NCBI RefSeq assembly: GCF_001854805.1
Contig: NZ_MBLO01000259.1
Location: 146,788 to 210,787 of the forward strand
Direction of reading: 5' to 3'
Source: Pseudofrankia coriaricola
Lineage (GTDB): Bacteria > Actinomycetota > Actinomycetes > Frankiales > Frankiaceae
DNA: 64,000 bases
The position numbers and the translations under genes were made by a program. The notes under the pieces were generated by a model that was given only the letters and a program-made list of their open reading frames with translations, did no database searches and was not told where the DNA came from. Below are positions 43,499 through 55,375 of the stretch, one piece after another. How positions within the stretch are numbered: position 1 is the first letter of the stretch; the number at the start of each line of letters is the position of its first letter.

Positions 43499-44174
43499 GG
43501 CTCAGGCTCCCTCTCGCCTACCGGTCGAGAGCAGCGCCGCTACTTGTCACATTAGGACAGATTCGCCCGATCTTCCTGCACATCGGACCTGCTCCCCGAC
43601 CTCACGGACGGCTCGTAACGGTTCGGTCCACCACTGACGAACCGACCAGCCCGATTCCCTGTCCCCTCACCGACAGCGTCAAAGCACAAATACCCATAGT
43701 AGTCGCATATCACCTAAAGTAAGCAATCGGATAGTCGCTGAGCGCAGCCCCGCCTCGACTCCCCCGCTCGGCGATCGCTCCGAGCCCGAACTCTCCGACT
43801 CAGGCACCCCCTCGCGCTGGACCGACCGGCCTCGTCCCCCGTCGAGATGACCGGCGCCAGTAAGCGCCGGCACCTCGCGAACGGGCAGCCTCGCCCCCAT
43901 CACGGTGGACGCGGCGACGATCACCCCACCAGCCTCACCCGCAGCCCCGTAAAGGCCAACAAACCAGCTACAGAAAAACAAGACAAGAAGAAATCCCGTC
44001 AGACGACGAAAAACTTCCACCCGAAATCCCAGAATCCCGCCCCCAACCAGGCCGTACAACCGGGCCCAGGCAGCGAACCCCTTGGCGCCCCGCTCCGCGG
44101 CTCGGCCCCAGCGCAGCATTACCGGCACCCAGAGAGCAGCCCCAACCAAAGCAAGCCAGGCGGACCCCCAAGAG

Positions 44175-44414
44175 GCGAAGCCCCAGGCACGGGCCCCAGC
44201 CGAAACAGCCAGCAAACAGCCCCAACCAAAGCGAAGCCGCCAGGGGGCAAGGGGCGAAGCCCCCGGCACGAGACCCAACCCTCAGCCGAACAACCAGCAA
44301 GCAGCCCCACCAAAGCGAAGCCAGGGGGCAAGGGGCGAAGCCCCAGGCACGGGCCCCAGCCGAAACAGCCAGCAAACAGCCCCAACCAAAGCGAAGCCGC
44401 CAGGGGGCAAGGGG
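44175..44414. repeat. about three 80-bp tandem repeats beside tRNA-Ile
   Basis: Units begin GCGAAGCCCC at 44175, 44254 and 44335. The first and third are identical over about 80 bp (CAGGCACGGGCCCCAGCCGA, AACAGCCAGCAAACAGCCCC), and the middle one is degenerate. Each unit carries a GGGGCGAAGCCCC hairpin, and two more such hairpins follow by 44502. The whole 43499-44586 region has no gene I can support. It is the largest clearly repetitive block in the window. Confidence 0.75.
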
Positions 44415-44481
44415 GCGAAGCCCCCAAACGCGGGATCAGCCTCACACAGCAGCCAGGAAGCAATCCGGCCTACGCGGGGGT

Positions 44482-44502
44482 CCAGGGGGCGAAGCCCCCT
44501 GG
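44482..44502 (-). terminator. hairpin downstream of tRNA-Ile
   Basis: CCAGGGGGC, loop GAA, GCCCCCTGG: a perfect 9-bp stem about 85 bases beyond the 3' end of the tRNA. Confidence 0.5.
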
Positions 44503-44586
44503 CGTGGGGTCCGGGGCTCGGCCCCGGGGCAAAATAACGGCCCTCGGCGAAGCTGACCAAGTCAGCGAGCAGGAGAGGCCGGCGCG

Positions 44587-44660
44587 TGGACCTAGGTGGA
44601 CTTGAACCACCGGCCTCTTCCTTATCAGGGAAGCGCTCTAACCGACTGAGCTATAGGTCC
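44587..44660 (-). tRNA. tRNA-Ile (anticodon GAT)
   Basis: On the minus strand: acceptor GGACCTA / TAGGTCC, D arm GCTCAGTCGGTTAGAGC, anticodon arm CTTCC CTGATAA GGAAG, and a T arm with GGTTCAAGTCC. The discriminator is A. CCA is not encoded. It follows gyrA and the DUF3566 gene on the same strand, the usual actinobacterial place. The tRNA-Ala often seen next to it is not here. Confidence 0.95.
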
Positions 44661-44771
44661 AGATGCCACATCTATATAGCGAGCCTACAGGCCGGCCCCA
44701 AGGGGGTACGGCCTGCCGGTGCCAAGAGTACAGGATGGCGGCGCCGCTGTGGGCGGCGCCGCCGGCCGCCA

Positions 44772-46184
44772 CTAGCGGTCGCTGAGGGTGACCTCGATGC
44801 CGCCGATCATGTCGGAGCAGAGGTTGTAGAGAAGTGCGCCGAGGGTCGACAGCAGTGTGATCAGGATGACGTTGATCGCGCCGATGAGCAGGCTGATCTG
44901 CATGGCGCGGCCGAACGACAGCCAGGAGCCGACGTTGCTGCTCTCGTCGGTGGTCAAGGTGCCGGCCGCCTCGACGATGCTGTCGAAGACACCGATCGAG
45001 TTCAGGACGAACCAGAGCACCGCGATGGCGACCATGACGACGAGGAAGACGCAGAGCGAGAACGCGAACGCCAGCCTGGTCACGGTCAGCGGGCTGACCC
45101 GGGTGAGCCTTAGCTTGGCCCGCCGACCAGCCCGGCTGAGGTCGTCCTCGCCGCCCAGGTAGTCGTCCTGGTAGTCCTGGCGCACCGGCTCGGGCCGGTC
45201 GTACCGGCCAGGCTGAACCGGATGGGCGGGATGTCCGGGACGTCCGGGGGGACCGGGGGGACCGGCGACGCCGCCGGGCTCCTGCCGGTCGGCGCGCGGC
45301 GGCCTCGCCCACTCCTGGTCGGCGGCGGGCCGGCCCCGGTCAGGCCCCGGGCCACCGGCAGGACCGAGGGGGCGGGAGCCGGAGGTTGGTGCCGGCACGC
45401 GTTCGGCCGGGACGGCGGGCCCACGGGACGGCTTGGCCAGGTCGGGCTTCGCCGGCTCGGCGCGGGTCCGGTCCGGGTCGGGGCTGGGGGCGGCCACGGC
45501 GGCGACCTTACGGGTATCGGCGCCCGTGGCCGGACGGTCGGAGCGTTCTGGCCGTGGCGCGGAGCGCCCTGGCCGGTCCCGCTCCGCACGCTCGGGAACA
45601 TCACCACCGCGGGCACGGGCATCCCGGCTGGTGTCACGCGCCTTGTCCGGGCCCCGGGCTGGGTTACGCACGATGGCCATCGTGTCGGGGTCGCGCGGAG
45701 GTTGCGCCTGCTGGTCCGCTCCGGCCGGTTTGGCCGGCGCGCCACGGCCAGTCGCGGCATAAGGCTCCGACCGGTCGGCGCGGTGCGAACCACCCTTGTC
45801 GACGAGCGGAGGGGGTGCGACCGGAGTAGCGACAGTCGTGGTGGCCGCGGAGGCCGGTGGCGCCTTCGCCGGCGCCGTGTCCAGAGTGGTCGTTTTCGCC
45901 GCGTTCTTCTTCGCCGTGGCCGGCGCCGACGACGGGGCGACGGCTCGCACCACCGCGGTCTTGTCATCCTCGGGGCTGCCCGAGCCGGCCCCTGGCGCCG
46001 TGGGTGTCTTCGTCGCCGTCCTGGCAGGAGTCGCGTCGGCGGCCGGCCGGCCGGTGTCCGCGTCCGTCTTGCTCCCCTGCCGTTCGAAGAACGGGTTGCC
46101 GGCGCTCGGATCAGGGTTCTCGCCGTCGGTGGCGGTCCCTGGGAGCGCGCCGGACCTGCCCGGCCGTTCGTCCTTGTCGCTCAC
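44772..46184 (-). CDS. DUF3566 membrane protein downstream of gyrA
   Basis: 470 residues. Residues 1-350 are a disordered, charged, Ala/Pro/Arg-rich segment, much longer than in many relatives. The DUF3566 domain (about 355-470) starts RLTRVSPLTVTRLAFAFSLC, with two membrane segments (VFLVVMVAIAVLWFVLN and LLIGAINVILITLLSTLGAL) and the conserved end GGIEVTLSDR. It sits 34 bp after gyrA, the usual position in actinobacteria. Its function is not known. Confidence 0.9.
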   Translation of the reverse strand: MSDKDERPGRSGALPGTATDGENPDPSAGNPFFERQGSKTDADTGRPAADATPARTATKTPTAPGAGSGSPEDDKTAVVRAVAPSSAPATAKKNAAKTTTLDTAPAKAPPASAATTTVATPVAPPPLVDKGGSHRADRSEPYAATGRGAPAKPAGADQQAQPPRDPDTMAIVRNPARGPDKARDTSRDARARGGDVPERAERDRPGRSAPRPERSDRPATGADTRKVAAVAAPSPDPDRTRAEPAKPDLAKPSRGPAVPAERVPAPTSGSRPLGPAGGPGPDRGRPAADQEWARPPRADRQEPGGVAGPPGPPGRPGHPAHPVQPGRYDRPEPVRQDYQDDYLGGEDDLSRAGRRAKLRLTRVSPLTVTRLAFAFSLCVFLVVMVAIAVLWFVLNSIGVFDSIVEAAGTLTTDESSNVGSWLSFGRAMQISLLIGAINVILITLLSTLGALLYNLCSDMIGGIEVTLSDR

Positions 46185-46218
46185 GCGTCTCCCCTCAGCT
46201 CCCCGTCAGCCCCGCAGG

Positions 46219-48768
46219 TCAGCCGGCCGCCGGCTCGTCGCCATCGACGTCCTCGGCATCAGCATTACGCGCGACACCCACGACCTGCACACCGGGCTCA
46301 AGGTCGATCAGCTTCACGCCCATCGTCTGGCGCTGTGCCCGACGAACGTCCTTGGCCACGGTACGCAACACGCCGCCGTTCGACGCGATGGCATAGAGCT
46401 GATCGTCAGGCTCGACGACGAGCGCGCCGACCAGGTTGCCACGGCTGGGAACAATCTTCGCGGTAAGCACGCCCTTGCCCCCGCGGCCCTGGATCGGGTA
46501 TTCGCCCAGCGGCGTCCGCTTGGCGTAGCCGCGACTGGTCGCCACCAGCAGGTCGGCCCGCAGGTCCGCCTTGACCACGGCGATCGAGAGCAGCTCGTCG
46601 GTGGCGTCGAACCGCATGCCGATCACTCCGGCGGTGGCGCGGCCCATCGGGCGCAGCTGCTCGTCGTCGGCGTGGAACCGGATCGACTGGGCGTTGCGGC
46701 TGACCAGCAGCAGGTCGTCCTCGGCGCCGACGAGCCTGGCACCGATCACCTCGTCGTCCTCGCGCAGGTTGATCGCGACGAGGCCGCCGGTGCGGTTCGA
46801 GTCGAAGTCGACGAGCGCGGACTTCTTGCACAGCCCGCGCTTGGTGGCGAGCACCAGGTAGGGCGCGGCCTGATAGTCCTGAATCGCCATCACCTCGGCG
46901 ATGCGCTCGTCCTGGCCGAAGGCGAGAATGTTCGCCACGTGCTGGCCCTTGGCGCTGCGAGCCTGCTCGGGCAGCTCGTGCGCCTTGGCCCGGTACACCC
47001 GGCCCTTGTTCGTGAAGAACAGCAGCCAGTGGTGCGTGGTGGTGACGAAGAAGTGCTCGACGATGTCGTCCTCGCGCAGCGCGGCGCCCTGCACGCCCTT
47101 GCCGCCGCGCCGCTGCGAGCGGTACAGGTCGGTCTTGGTGCGCTTGGCGTAGCCGCCCCGGGTGACCGTGACGACGACATCTTCCTGGGCGATCAGGTCC
47201 TCGATCGACATCTCGCCTTCGAACGGCACGATCCGGGTGCGCCGCTCGTCGCCGAACTTGTCGACGACCTCCTTGAGCTCCTCGCTGATGATCTCGCGCT
47301 GCCGCTGCGGCGAGGCGAGGATGGCCTCCAGCTCGGCAATCCGAGCCTCCAGCTCGGCGGCCTCGTCGATGATCCGCTGCCGCTCCAGGGCGGCGAGCCG
47401 GCGCAGCTGCATGTCCAGGATCGCAGTCGCCTGGATCTCGGAGAGCCGATAGTCCTGGCCAGGAGCGACAGTGCCCGCCATCTGGGCGTATTGACCAGTG
47501 GCGTATTCACCGTTCATCAGCTGCTGCCGGGCGGCGTCGGCCGACTCGGCATTGCGAATCAGCGCGATCACGGCGTCCAGATGATCGAGCGCCATGAGCA
47601 GACCCTTGAGGACATGCAGACGCTCTTGGGCCTTGCGCAGCTGGTAGCGGGTCCGCCGGACGATGACGTCGACCTGGTGCTCGACGTAGTAGCGGATCAT
47701 CTGGTCGAGCCGCAGGGTCCGCGGCACGCCGTCGACGATCGCCAGCATGTTGGCACCGAAGGTGTCCTGCAGCTGGGTGTGCTTGTACAGGTTGTTCAGC
47801 ACGACCTTGGCGACGGCGTCGCGCTTGAGGTCGATGACCAGGCGCTGACCGATGCGGGCCGAGGTCTCGTCCCGGACGTCGGCAATGCCGGAGACCCTGT
47901 TGTCGCGGACCAGCTCGGCGATCTTCTCGGCGAGGTTGTCCGGGTTGACCTGGTAGGGCAGCTCGGTGACGACGAGCTGGGTGCGGCCCTTGTTCTCCTC
48001 GACGTTGACGATGGCGCGCATCCGGATGCTGCCGCGGCCGGTGCGGTAGGCGTCCTCGATCCCGGAGCGGCCGACGATGAGGCCGGAGGTCGGGAAGTCG
48101 GGGCCCTTGACGATGCCGATGAGCGCCTCGAGCAGTTCCTCGTCGGTGGCGTCCGGGTGGTCGAGGGCCCACTGGACGCCGCCGGCGACCTCGCGCAGGT
48201 TGTGCGGAGGGATGTTCGTCGCCATGCCGACCGCGATGCCGCCCGCGCCGTTGACGAGCAGGTTCGGGAACCGGCTGGGCAGGACCAGCGGCTCCTGGGA
48301 GCGCCCGTCGTAGTTCGGCGCGAAGTCGACGGTATCCGCGTCGATGTCGCGCAGCATCTCCATGGCCAGCGCGGCCATCCGGGCCTCGGTGTACCGCATG
48401 GCGGCCGGCGGGTCGTTGCCCGGCGAGCCGAAGTTGCCGTTCCCGTCGACGAGCGGGTAGCGCAACGACCACGGCTGCGCGAGCCGCACCAGGGTGTCGT
48501 AGATCGCCGTGTCGCCGTGGGGGTGGTAGTTACCCATGACGTCACCCACGATGCGGGAGCACTTGAAGTACCCCCGGTCCGGGCGGTAGCCACCGTCGTA
48601 CATGGCATAGAGCACCCGGCGGTGCACGGGCTTGAGGCCGTCGCGGACCTCGGGCAGGGCGCGCCCGACGATGACCGACATCGCGTAGTCGAGGTACGAC
48701 CGCTGCATCTCGACTTCGATGCCGATCGGCTCGATCCGGTCGCCAGGCGGCGGTAGTACGTCGACCAC
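46219..48768 (-). CDS. gyrA: DNA gyrase subunit A
   Basis: 849 residues from GTG 48768. The winged-helix/tower part has the active-site Tyr in [10 protein letters not shown] and the quinolone region [10 protein letters not shown], where Thr is at the Ser83 position and Asp87 is kept. The C-terminal pinwheel domain has the GyrA-box QRRGGKG (near 540), needed for wrapping DNA and negative supercoiling. It works as an A2B2 tetramer with the gyrB product. It is separated from gyrB by 286 bp with a hairpin and direct repeats, so it likely has its own promoter. Confidence 0.98.
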   Translation of the reverse strand: MVDVLPPPGDRIEPIGIEVEMQRSYLDYAMSVIVGRALPEVRDGLKPVHRRVLYAMYDGGYRPDRGYFKCSRIVGDVMGNYHPHGDTAIYDTLVRLAQPWSLRYPLVDGNGNFGSPGNDPPAAMRYTEARMAALAMEMLRDIDADTVDFAPNYDGRSQEPLVLPSRFPNLLVNGAGGIAVGMATNIPPHNLREVAGGVQWALDHPDATDEELLEALIGIVKGPDFPTSGLIVGRSGIEDAYRTGRGSIRMRAIVNVEENKGRTQLVVTELPYQVNPDNLAEKIAELVRDNRVSGIADVRDETSARIGQRLVIDLKRDAVAKVVLNNLYKHTQLQDTFGANMLAIVDGVPRTLRLDQMIRYYVEHQVDVIVRRTRYQLRKAQERLHVLKGLLMALDHLDAVIALIRNAESADAARQQLMNGEYATGQYAQMAGTVAPGQDYRLSEIQATAILDMQLRRLAALERQRIIDEAAELEARIAELEAILASPQRQREIISEELKEVVDKFGDERRTRIVPFEGEMSIEDLIAQEDVVVTVTRGGYAKRTKTDLYRSQRRGGKGVQGAALREDDIVEHFFVTTTHHWLLFFTNKGRVYRAKAHELPEQARSAKGQHVANILAFGQDERIAEVMAIQDYQAAPYLVLATKRGLCKKSALVDFDSNRTGGLVAINLREDDEVIGARLVGAEDDLLLVSRNAQSIRFHADDEQLRPMGRATAGVIGMRFDATDELLSIAVVKADLRADLLVATSRGYAKRTPLGEYPIQGRGGKGVLTAKIVPSRGNLVGALVVEPDDQLYAIASNGGVLRTVAKDVRRAQRQTMGVKLIDLEPGVQVVGVARNADAEDVDGDEPAAG

Positions 48769-48787
48769 GATGTCCTTCCAGGGCAGT

Positions 48788-48837
48788 ACGGAACCTGTCG
48801 GTTATTACCCCGACAGCACGGAACTAGTCGGTTAATG
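48788..48837 (-). promoter_or_regulatory. two direct repeats just upstream of gyrA
   Basis: ACGGAACCTGTCGGTTATTA (48788) and ACGGAACTAGTCGGTTAATG (48818) are 30 bp apart, on one face of the helix, 20-70 bases before the gyrA start. A TAATAA-like stretch lies in one copy. Candidate binding sites for a gyrA regulator or promoter-embedded repeats. Confidence 0.45.
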
Positions 48838-49019
48838 CGCTATGTCGCAGTTAGTGCCATCAATCGTGGCCAGCGTGCTTGCCAGCCAGCCGCCGTGGAG
48901 GTCCAACCGCCCCCGCGTCAGCGGTCCCCTGGTCGACGCCCCTCGTCGGGCGAAGCCCGACATCGGGGGTTCCAGGGGGTCGCCCCCCTGGGCAGACATG
49001 ATCTGATCGGCTACGGGAA

Positions 49020-49036
49020 GCCGCCCGAAGGGCGGC
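49020..49036 (-). terminator. gyrB terminator hairpin
   Basis: GCCGCCC, loop GAA, GGGCGGC: a 7-bp perfect stem 18 bases past the gyrB stop. A second GGGGG/CCCCC hairpin follows at about 48971-48990. Confidence 0.6.
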
Positions 49037-49054
49037 GAACAGGGTTCGCCCCGA

Positions 49055-51040
<1,986 letters not shown>

Positions 51041-51307
51041 TCATCAGTCTACCTGGCAACCCGCCACAACAGACGCAGGGTGACGCCTGACGTCCGCGTA
51101 GCGACCCGAGGGAGGCCTGGCCGAACCCCCCCTACGCGAGGGGTGCCCCGCGCGCTGTGGCGCCGATCCACGCCGGTTCCCGCTCTCGGAGCCTGGCCGC
51201 GGGCCAACCGCTCGCCCGTCGGCACACCGCCGGATCACACCGTCACGATGCGAGACAACCGAGGAGATCGGTGCGAGCGACGCCTCCGGTAACGGCCGGC
51301 CTGGCCG

Positions 51308-51985
51308 TTACCCGTAGGTGTCGCGAGGACCTCGGCCGCCGGGCATCTGGGCGGGCCCATGCCGCCACGACGGCGCCGACGGCCCGCGCACGTTGATCCG
51401 GGTGACGACGTCCGGGCCGAGCTCACGGCGCAGCTCGCCGAGGATGCGGCCGGCCAGGAAACGCAGCTGGGTCGCCCAGGCGGTCGACTCCGCGGCGAGC
51501 TCCAGCACGCCGTCGCGCAGCGAGACCGGGGTGGCGTGCGCGCTGATGTCCGGGCCGACGATGGCGTCCCACCGGGCCAGCACCGTCGAGTCGGCCGCCT
51601 TCGCGTGCCAGCCGCGCGCCGCGAGCATCCGCGCGACGGCGGTGCCGAGGGAGGCGGGCTCGCGCCACTCCCGCCCCGGCGCGGCGATTCCCGGCAGCCT
51701 CGGCCGGCGCGGTGGGTCCCGGTCGTCGTCACCGTCCGGCCCCCCGGGACCGGGGCCGGGCCGCGAGGGGTGCGCGCCGCCGGCGTCCCCGTCCGGGTTC
51801 CGGCCCGCTTGCCCGCCCGCGCGGCCACCCGGCCGGGCACGGGCCCTGGCATCCGCTTTCGCGGCGGCAAGCACCTGGCGAGCCAGATCGGCCCCCCTGG
51901 GCGCGGCCGCGCCGGTCGATTCCGCCGGCCCGGGCCGGCCGGCCGTCGCTGGATCTCCTGGCTGTTCGCCCGGCTCAGTCGGCAA
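51308..51985 (-). CDS. DciA-like DUF721 protein
   Basis: 225 residues, overlapping recF by 11 bp. Residues 1-105 are Gly/Pro/Arg-rich and disordered. The DUF721/DciA domain follows: [41 protein letters not shown] and [16 protein letters not shown]. DciA proteins help load the replicative helicase in bacteria without DnaC. The gene commonly lies between recF and gyrB in actinobacteria. Confidence 0.88.
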   Translation of the reverse strand: MPTEPGEQPGDPATAGRPGPAESTGAAAPRGADLARQVLAAAKADARARARPGGRAGGQAGRNPDGDAGGAHPSRPGPGPGGPDGDDDRDPPRRPRLPGIAAPGREWREPASLGTAVARMLAARGWHAKAADSTVLARWDAIVGPDISAHATPVSLRDGVLELAAESTAWATQLRFLAGRILGELRRELGPDVVTRINVRGPSAPSWRHGPAQMPGGRGPRDTYG

Positions 51986-53078
51986 GGCTGACCTCCCCCG
52001 TCCGCACGGTGAACCGTGGCCCCCCCAGCTCCGCTGGCACGTCCGCGTCGACGGCCGCGGTGATCAGCACCTGCTCGGCCGGCGCGACCAGCTCCGCGAG
52101 CCGGCGGCGGCGGTGCGTGTCGAGCTCGGCGAAGACGTCGTCGAGCAGCAGCACCGGGCCGCGGTCGTCGGCGCCCAGCAGCTCGAAGGCGGCCAGCCGC
52201 AGCGCGATGGCGAGCGACCACGACTCGCCGTGGCTCGCGTAGCCCCGGGCCGGGCGGCCGCCCACCGACAGGACCAGCTCGTCGCGGTGCGGGCCGGCCA
52301 GAGTCACGCCGCGCTCGACCTCCCGCGGCCGCAGGGTGGCCAGCTCGGCGAGCATCGCGTCCGCGATCGCCTCCCGGTCGGCGCCCTCGGGCAGCGGCAC
52401 CGAGCACCGGTAGTCGACGCCGACGGGCGTCGACGTCTCGGCTCCCGCCACCGCCGCGTAGGCCGCGGCGATCTGGGGGCGCAGGTCGTCGACGAGCGCG
52501 AGCCGGGCGGCGAGCAGCTCGGCACCGTGCCGGACCAGCGACTCGTCCCAGGAGTCCAGGGTGCGCAGGTCGCCCCTGGCCCGCAGCAGCGTGGTCCGCT
52601 GACGCAGCACCCGCTCGTAGTCGGCGATCACCCCGGCCAGCCGGGGAGCGCGCGCGACCAGTAGCTCGTCGAGGAAGCGGCGCCGTTCGGCCGGGTCGCC
52701 CTTGACCATCGACAGGTCCTCCGGCGCGAACAGCACGACCGACAGCAGACCGAGCAGATCACGGGGCCGGGGGAGCTGGCGACGGTTCAGCCGGACCCGG
52801 TTTGCCCGGCCGGGGACGATCTCGATCTCGGCCAGCGCCGCCCGTTCACCGCGCACGACCCGGGAACGGATCACGGCGCGCTCGGCGCCCTCCCGGATCA
52901 GCGGCACGTCGCCTGAGACCCGGTGGCTGCCCAAAGTCGCCAGGTAGCCGACCGCCTCGAGCAGGTTCGTCTTGCCCTGGCCGTTGGATCCCACGAACGT
53001 GACCACCCCGGGCGGGAGGGTCAGCTCAAGCGACGGGTAGGACCGGAAGTCGACCAGTTGCAGGTGCGTGACATGCAC
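51975..53078 (-). CDS. recF: RecF DNA repair ATPase
   Basis: 367 residues. [20 protein letters not shown] start, Walker [42 protein letters not shown], the signature [20 protein letters not shown] and Walker [13 protein letters not shown]. It binds single-strand gaps with RecO/RecR to help load RecA. It starts 9 bp after the dnaN stop, so the two are likely co-transcribed. Confidence 0.96.
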   Translation of the reverse strand: MHVTHLQLVDFRSYPSLELTLPPGVVTFVGSNGQGKTNLLEAVGYLATLGSHRVSGDVPLIREGAERAVIRSRVVRGERAALAEIEIVPGRANRVRLNRRQLPRPRDLLGLLSVVLFAPEDLSMVKGDPAERRRFLDELLVARAPRLAGVIADYERVLRQRTTLLRARGDLRTLDSWDESLVRHGAELLAARLALVDDLRPQIAAAYAAVAGAETSTPVGVDYRCSVPLPEGADREAIADAMLAELATLRPREVERGVTLAGPHRDELVLSVGGRPARGYASHGESWSLAIALRLAAFELLGADDRGPVLLLDDVFAELDTHRRRRLAELVAPAEQVLITAAVDADVPAELGGPRFTVRTGEVSLAD

Positions 53079-53087
53079 GTCACCCGG

Positions 53088-54254
53088 TCAGCCGTTCAGC
53101 TGGATCGGCATGAGCAGGTAGCGGTAGTCGGGGGCCTCCTCGCCGCCGGCGCCCTTGCCGGTGAGGATCGCCGGCTTCTTCGCCGCGACCTCGGCGTCAT
53201 CGGCGCTGGCGAAGCCGAACTCGACCTGATCGGAGTCGATCGCGTTCAGCGCGTCCTGCAGGTAGGCCGGGTTGAACGCGACCGCCAGGTCCGGGCCGGA
53301 GTAGGTCGAGGGCAGCGTCTCGGACGCCTGGGCCTCGCCGCCGTTGCTGCCGGCCTCCAGCTCCAGGTGGTCCTCGGTGAACGCGAGCTTCACCGGCGCG
53401 GTCTTCGGTGCCACCAGCGCGACCCGCTTGACCGCCTCCAGCAGCGGGGCCTTCTCCACCGAGGCGATCAGCGGGCACGAGTCGGGCAGCAGTTTGCGGT
53501 AGGGCGGGAACTGACCGTCCACCAGCCGGGTGGTGGTCTGCCGGCCGTTACCGGCGAAACCGGCCAGCGCCTCGCCGGAAGGGCCGGTGCCGAGCGCGAT
53601 CGCCACCTCGACCGAGCCGCCGGACAGCGACCGGGCCGTGTCGAGCAGCGTGCGTGCCGGGATGAGCGCGACACCAGCCGCGTCGGGGCTTTCCGGGCGC
53701 CACTTGAGGGTGCGCACCGCGAGCCGGTAGCGGTCGGTGGCGGCGAGCGTCAGGACATCGCCCTCGATCTCCAGCCGCACTCCGGTGAGCACCGGCAACG
53801 TGTCGTCCCTGCCGGCGGCGACCGCCACCTGGGAGACCGCGGCGCCGAACGCGCCGCCCTCGATGTAGCCGGTGATCGGCGGCAGCGGAGGCAGCGCCGG
53901 GTACTCCTCGACGGGCATGGTCCGCAGGGTGAAGCGGGCGTTGCCGCAGGCGATCACCAGGCCGTTGCCCTCGGTCCACACCTCGACCGGCGCGGCGGGC
54001 AGCTGCTTGGTGATCTCCGCGAGCATCTTGCCGGGCGCGAGCGCCCGGCCCTCCTCGGAGATCGTCGCCTCCAGCTTCGCCTGTGCGGCCACCTCGTAGT
54101 CGAAGGCGGCAACCACCAGGCCCGGCCCGCTCGCGTCAAGGAGCAGGCCGGTAAGCACCTGCTGCTGGGCCGCGGTAGCCGTGCGACTCGGCAGGCTGCG
54201 CGCGGTCCAGGCAACCGCCTCGGTGAACTCGTCCCGTTCAACCCGGAACCTCAT
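53088..54254 (-). CDS. dnaN: DNA polymerase III sliding clamp (beta)
   Basis: 388 residues from ATG 54254. The frame is open to 54335, but the conserved MRFRVERDEFTEAVAWTARS start is at 54254. Three clamp domains are recognisable, and the C-terminus ends YRYLLMPIQLNG, with the conserved MPIQL that lines the partner-binding pocket. It forms the ring that holds polymerases on DNA. The upstream region is oriC. Confidence 0.97.
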   Translation of the reverse strand: MRFRVERDEFTEAVAWTARSLPSRTATAAQQQVLTGLLLDASGPGLVVAAFDYEVAAQAKLEATISEEGRALAPGKMLAEITKQLPAAPVEVWTEGNGLVIACGNARFTLRTMPVEEYPALPPLPPITGYIEGGAFGAAVSQVAVAAGRDDTLPVLTGVRLEIEGDVLTLAATDRYRLAVRTLKWRPESPDAAGVALIPARTLLDTARSLSGGSVEVAIALGTGPSGEALAGFAGNGRQTTTRLVDGQFPPYRKLLPDSCPLIASVEKAPLLEAVKRVALVAPKTAPVKLAFTEDHLELEAGSNGGEAQASETLPSTYSGPDLAVAFNPAYLQDALNAIDSDQVEFGFASADDAEVAAKKPAILTGKGAGGEEAPDYRYLLMPIQLNG

Positions 54255-54769
54255 GCCTGCCTCCCTCTGGCGGCGACGAACCGAACCAGCATCGCAGAGC
54301 CCTCCGACAGCTCTGCGAGCGGTCCAGCCATTCATGCAAGCAGACGATCACACAGAGCAACCACTAGCGGCGGCCGGCCTGGCGGAGGGCACGGCCACCT
54401 CCGGTCCGGGCAGGAAGCGTCCGCAACCAGACGCCGCGGCCGTCAGGCCCGCCACCTCGCCACCTCGCCAGCCCGGCTCCAGTCTCACCGGGGCACGACC
54501 GGCATGGGCACCGACATGAAACACCTCAGCCAGCGGTGAAGGGCCAACGACGGACGCCCGGCCGGTACCTCCGCTGTGTCCTCGTCGAAAGGCGTGTGGG
54601 ACTCGCCGTTGGGGGGTAAGCGTCCCACAGTCGGTGCTGGCAGCAGCGGCCTCGTCCGCTTCGGAACCAGAGTGGCCCCGCCGTGTGGGCATTGCCGCTG
54701 CGCCTGGGTGGCAGCCGGTGTTCGAGCGGGGCGAGGCACCGAGCGCTTCATCCCCAGGCCCTAGCTCTT

Positions 54770-55080
54770 CAGACTTTGATCTCTCTGAAAATTTAAATGA
54801 TCGTCGTAGTAGTAGGGGCTGTGGAAACTGGGGATAACCAGCGTTTGCGCAGGTCAGAGCCCCCGGAGCCCGGTGGAGAGCATGTGGGTGGAGCTGTGGG
54901 TCAACCCGGTCGTCGTCCACAGGGCCGTCTTGTCCCCAGGCGCCATGCACCGTTCATCCACCGGTTGCCCCCACGTCGTCCCCAGGCTGCCCCCCAGTTC
55001 TCCACAGCCTCACGGCCCGGTTGTCCGCAGGTCCCCCTCAACTCGTCCACAGGCTTGTCCACAAGCTGTGGGTGAATACC
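54770..55080. other. oriC: oriC: chromosomal replication origin
   Basis: It lies between dnaN and dnaA. DnaA-box-like nonamers include TTGTCCACA (55055-55063), TCGTCCACA (54913-54921, 55043-55051), TTCTCCACA (54998-55006), TTGTCCGCA (55021-55029), TTGTCCCCA (54930-54938) and TGGGGATAA on the other strand (54829-54837). More CTGTGG half-sites are also present. The only strongly AT-rich stretch (GAAAATTTAAATGATC, about 54787-54802) is a probable unwinding element at the dnaN side. The remaining 54255-54770 and 55080-55375 hold no gene. Confidence 0.9.
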
Positions 55081-55211
55081 ACCCAAGTGGTCTCGTGGCA
55101 GCTGAGAGCGCTCGGCGGTTTGTTCCACACGGTGTGGGCCGGTTGCGGGAGAAGTGCCTCGTTCGACGGATCGCTGGGAGAAGTAATGAGTACGGCGCCC
55201 ATCCGACCTGG

Positions 55212-55342
55212 GCGGACTAGTCAATCGGAATCAGAGCGGACTAGTCATATTCGGCCCCGCCACTGGATAGCCAGGCCAAGGCCCGTGGCCTTGGGATGCC
55301 TGTCGGGCGCTTAGGGCCCTCCACTGCTTAGGGCCCTCCACT
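55212..55342. repeat. short direct repeats between oriC and dnaA
   Basis: GCGGACTAGTCA occurs at 55212 and 55236. A 17-bp unit GCTTAGGGCCCTCCACT is present twice in tandem at 55309-55325 and 55326-55342, just past the dnaA stop. Role unknown. The CTAGTC core recalls the repeats upstream of gyrA. Confidence 0.5.
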
Positions 55343-55375
55343 GTGGCCCCCGAGTCGGGGTGTACGCGGTGAGGG

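Noticed and set aside
41693..43555. 620-codon plus-strand frame opposite the GT4 and methyltransferase genes
   Set aside because: It is antisense to two well-supported genes and has no recognisable domain.
44175..44502. Possible CRISPR array in the tandem repeats beside tRNA-Ile
   Set aside because: Units are about 80 bp with no short repeat/variable spacer pattern, and no cas genes are present in the window.
43847..44605. 252-codon plus-strand frame across the tandem repeats
   Set aside because: It is made of the repeat units themselves, runs into the tRNA-Ile gene and has no ribosome site or known motif.
45796..48756. 986-codon open frame on the plus strand opposite gyrA and the DUF3566 gene
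   Set aside because: It mirrors gyrA codon structure and its translation is Val/Asp/Arg-rich without motifs. It is a GC-bias shadow.
52923..54539. 538-codon plus-strand frame opposite recF and dnaN
   Set aside because: Antisense shadow with no domain, crossing the boundary of two real genes.
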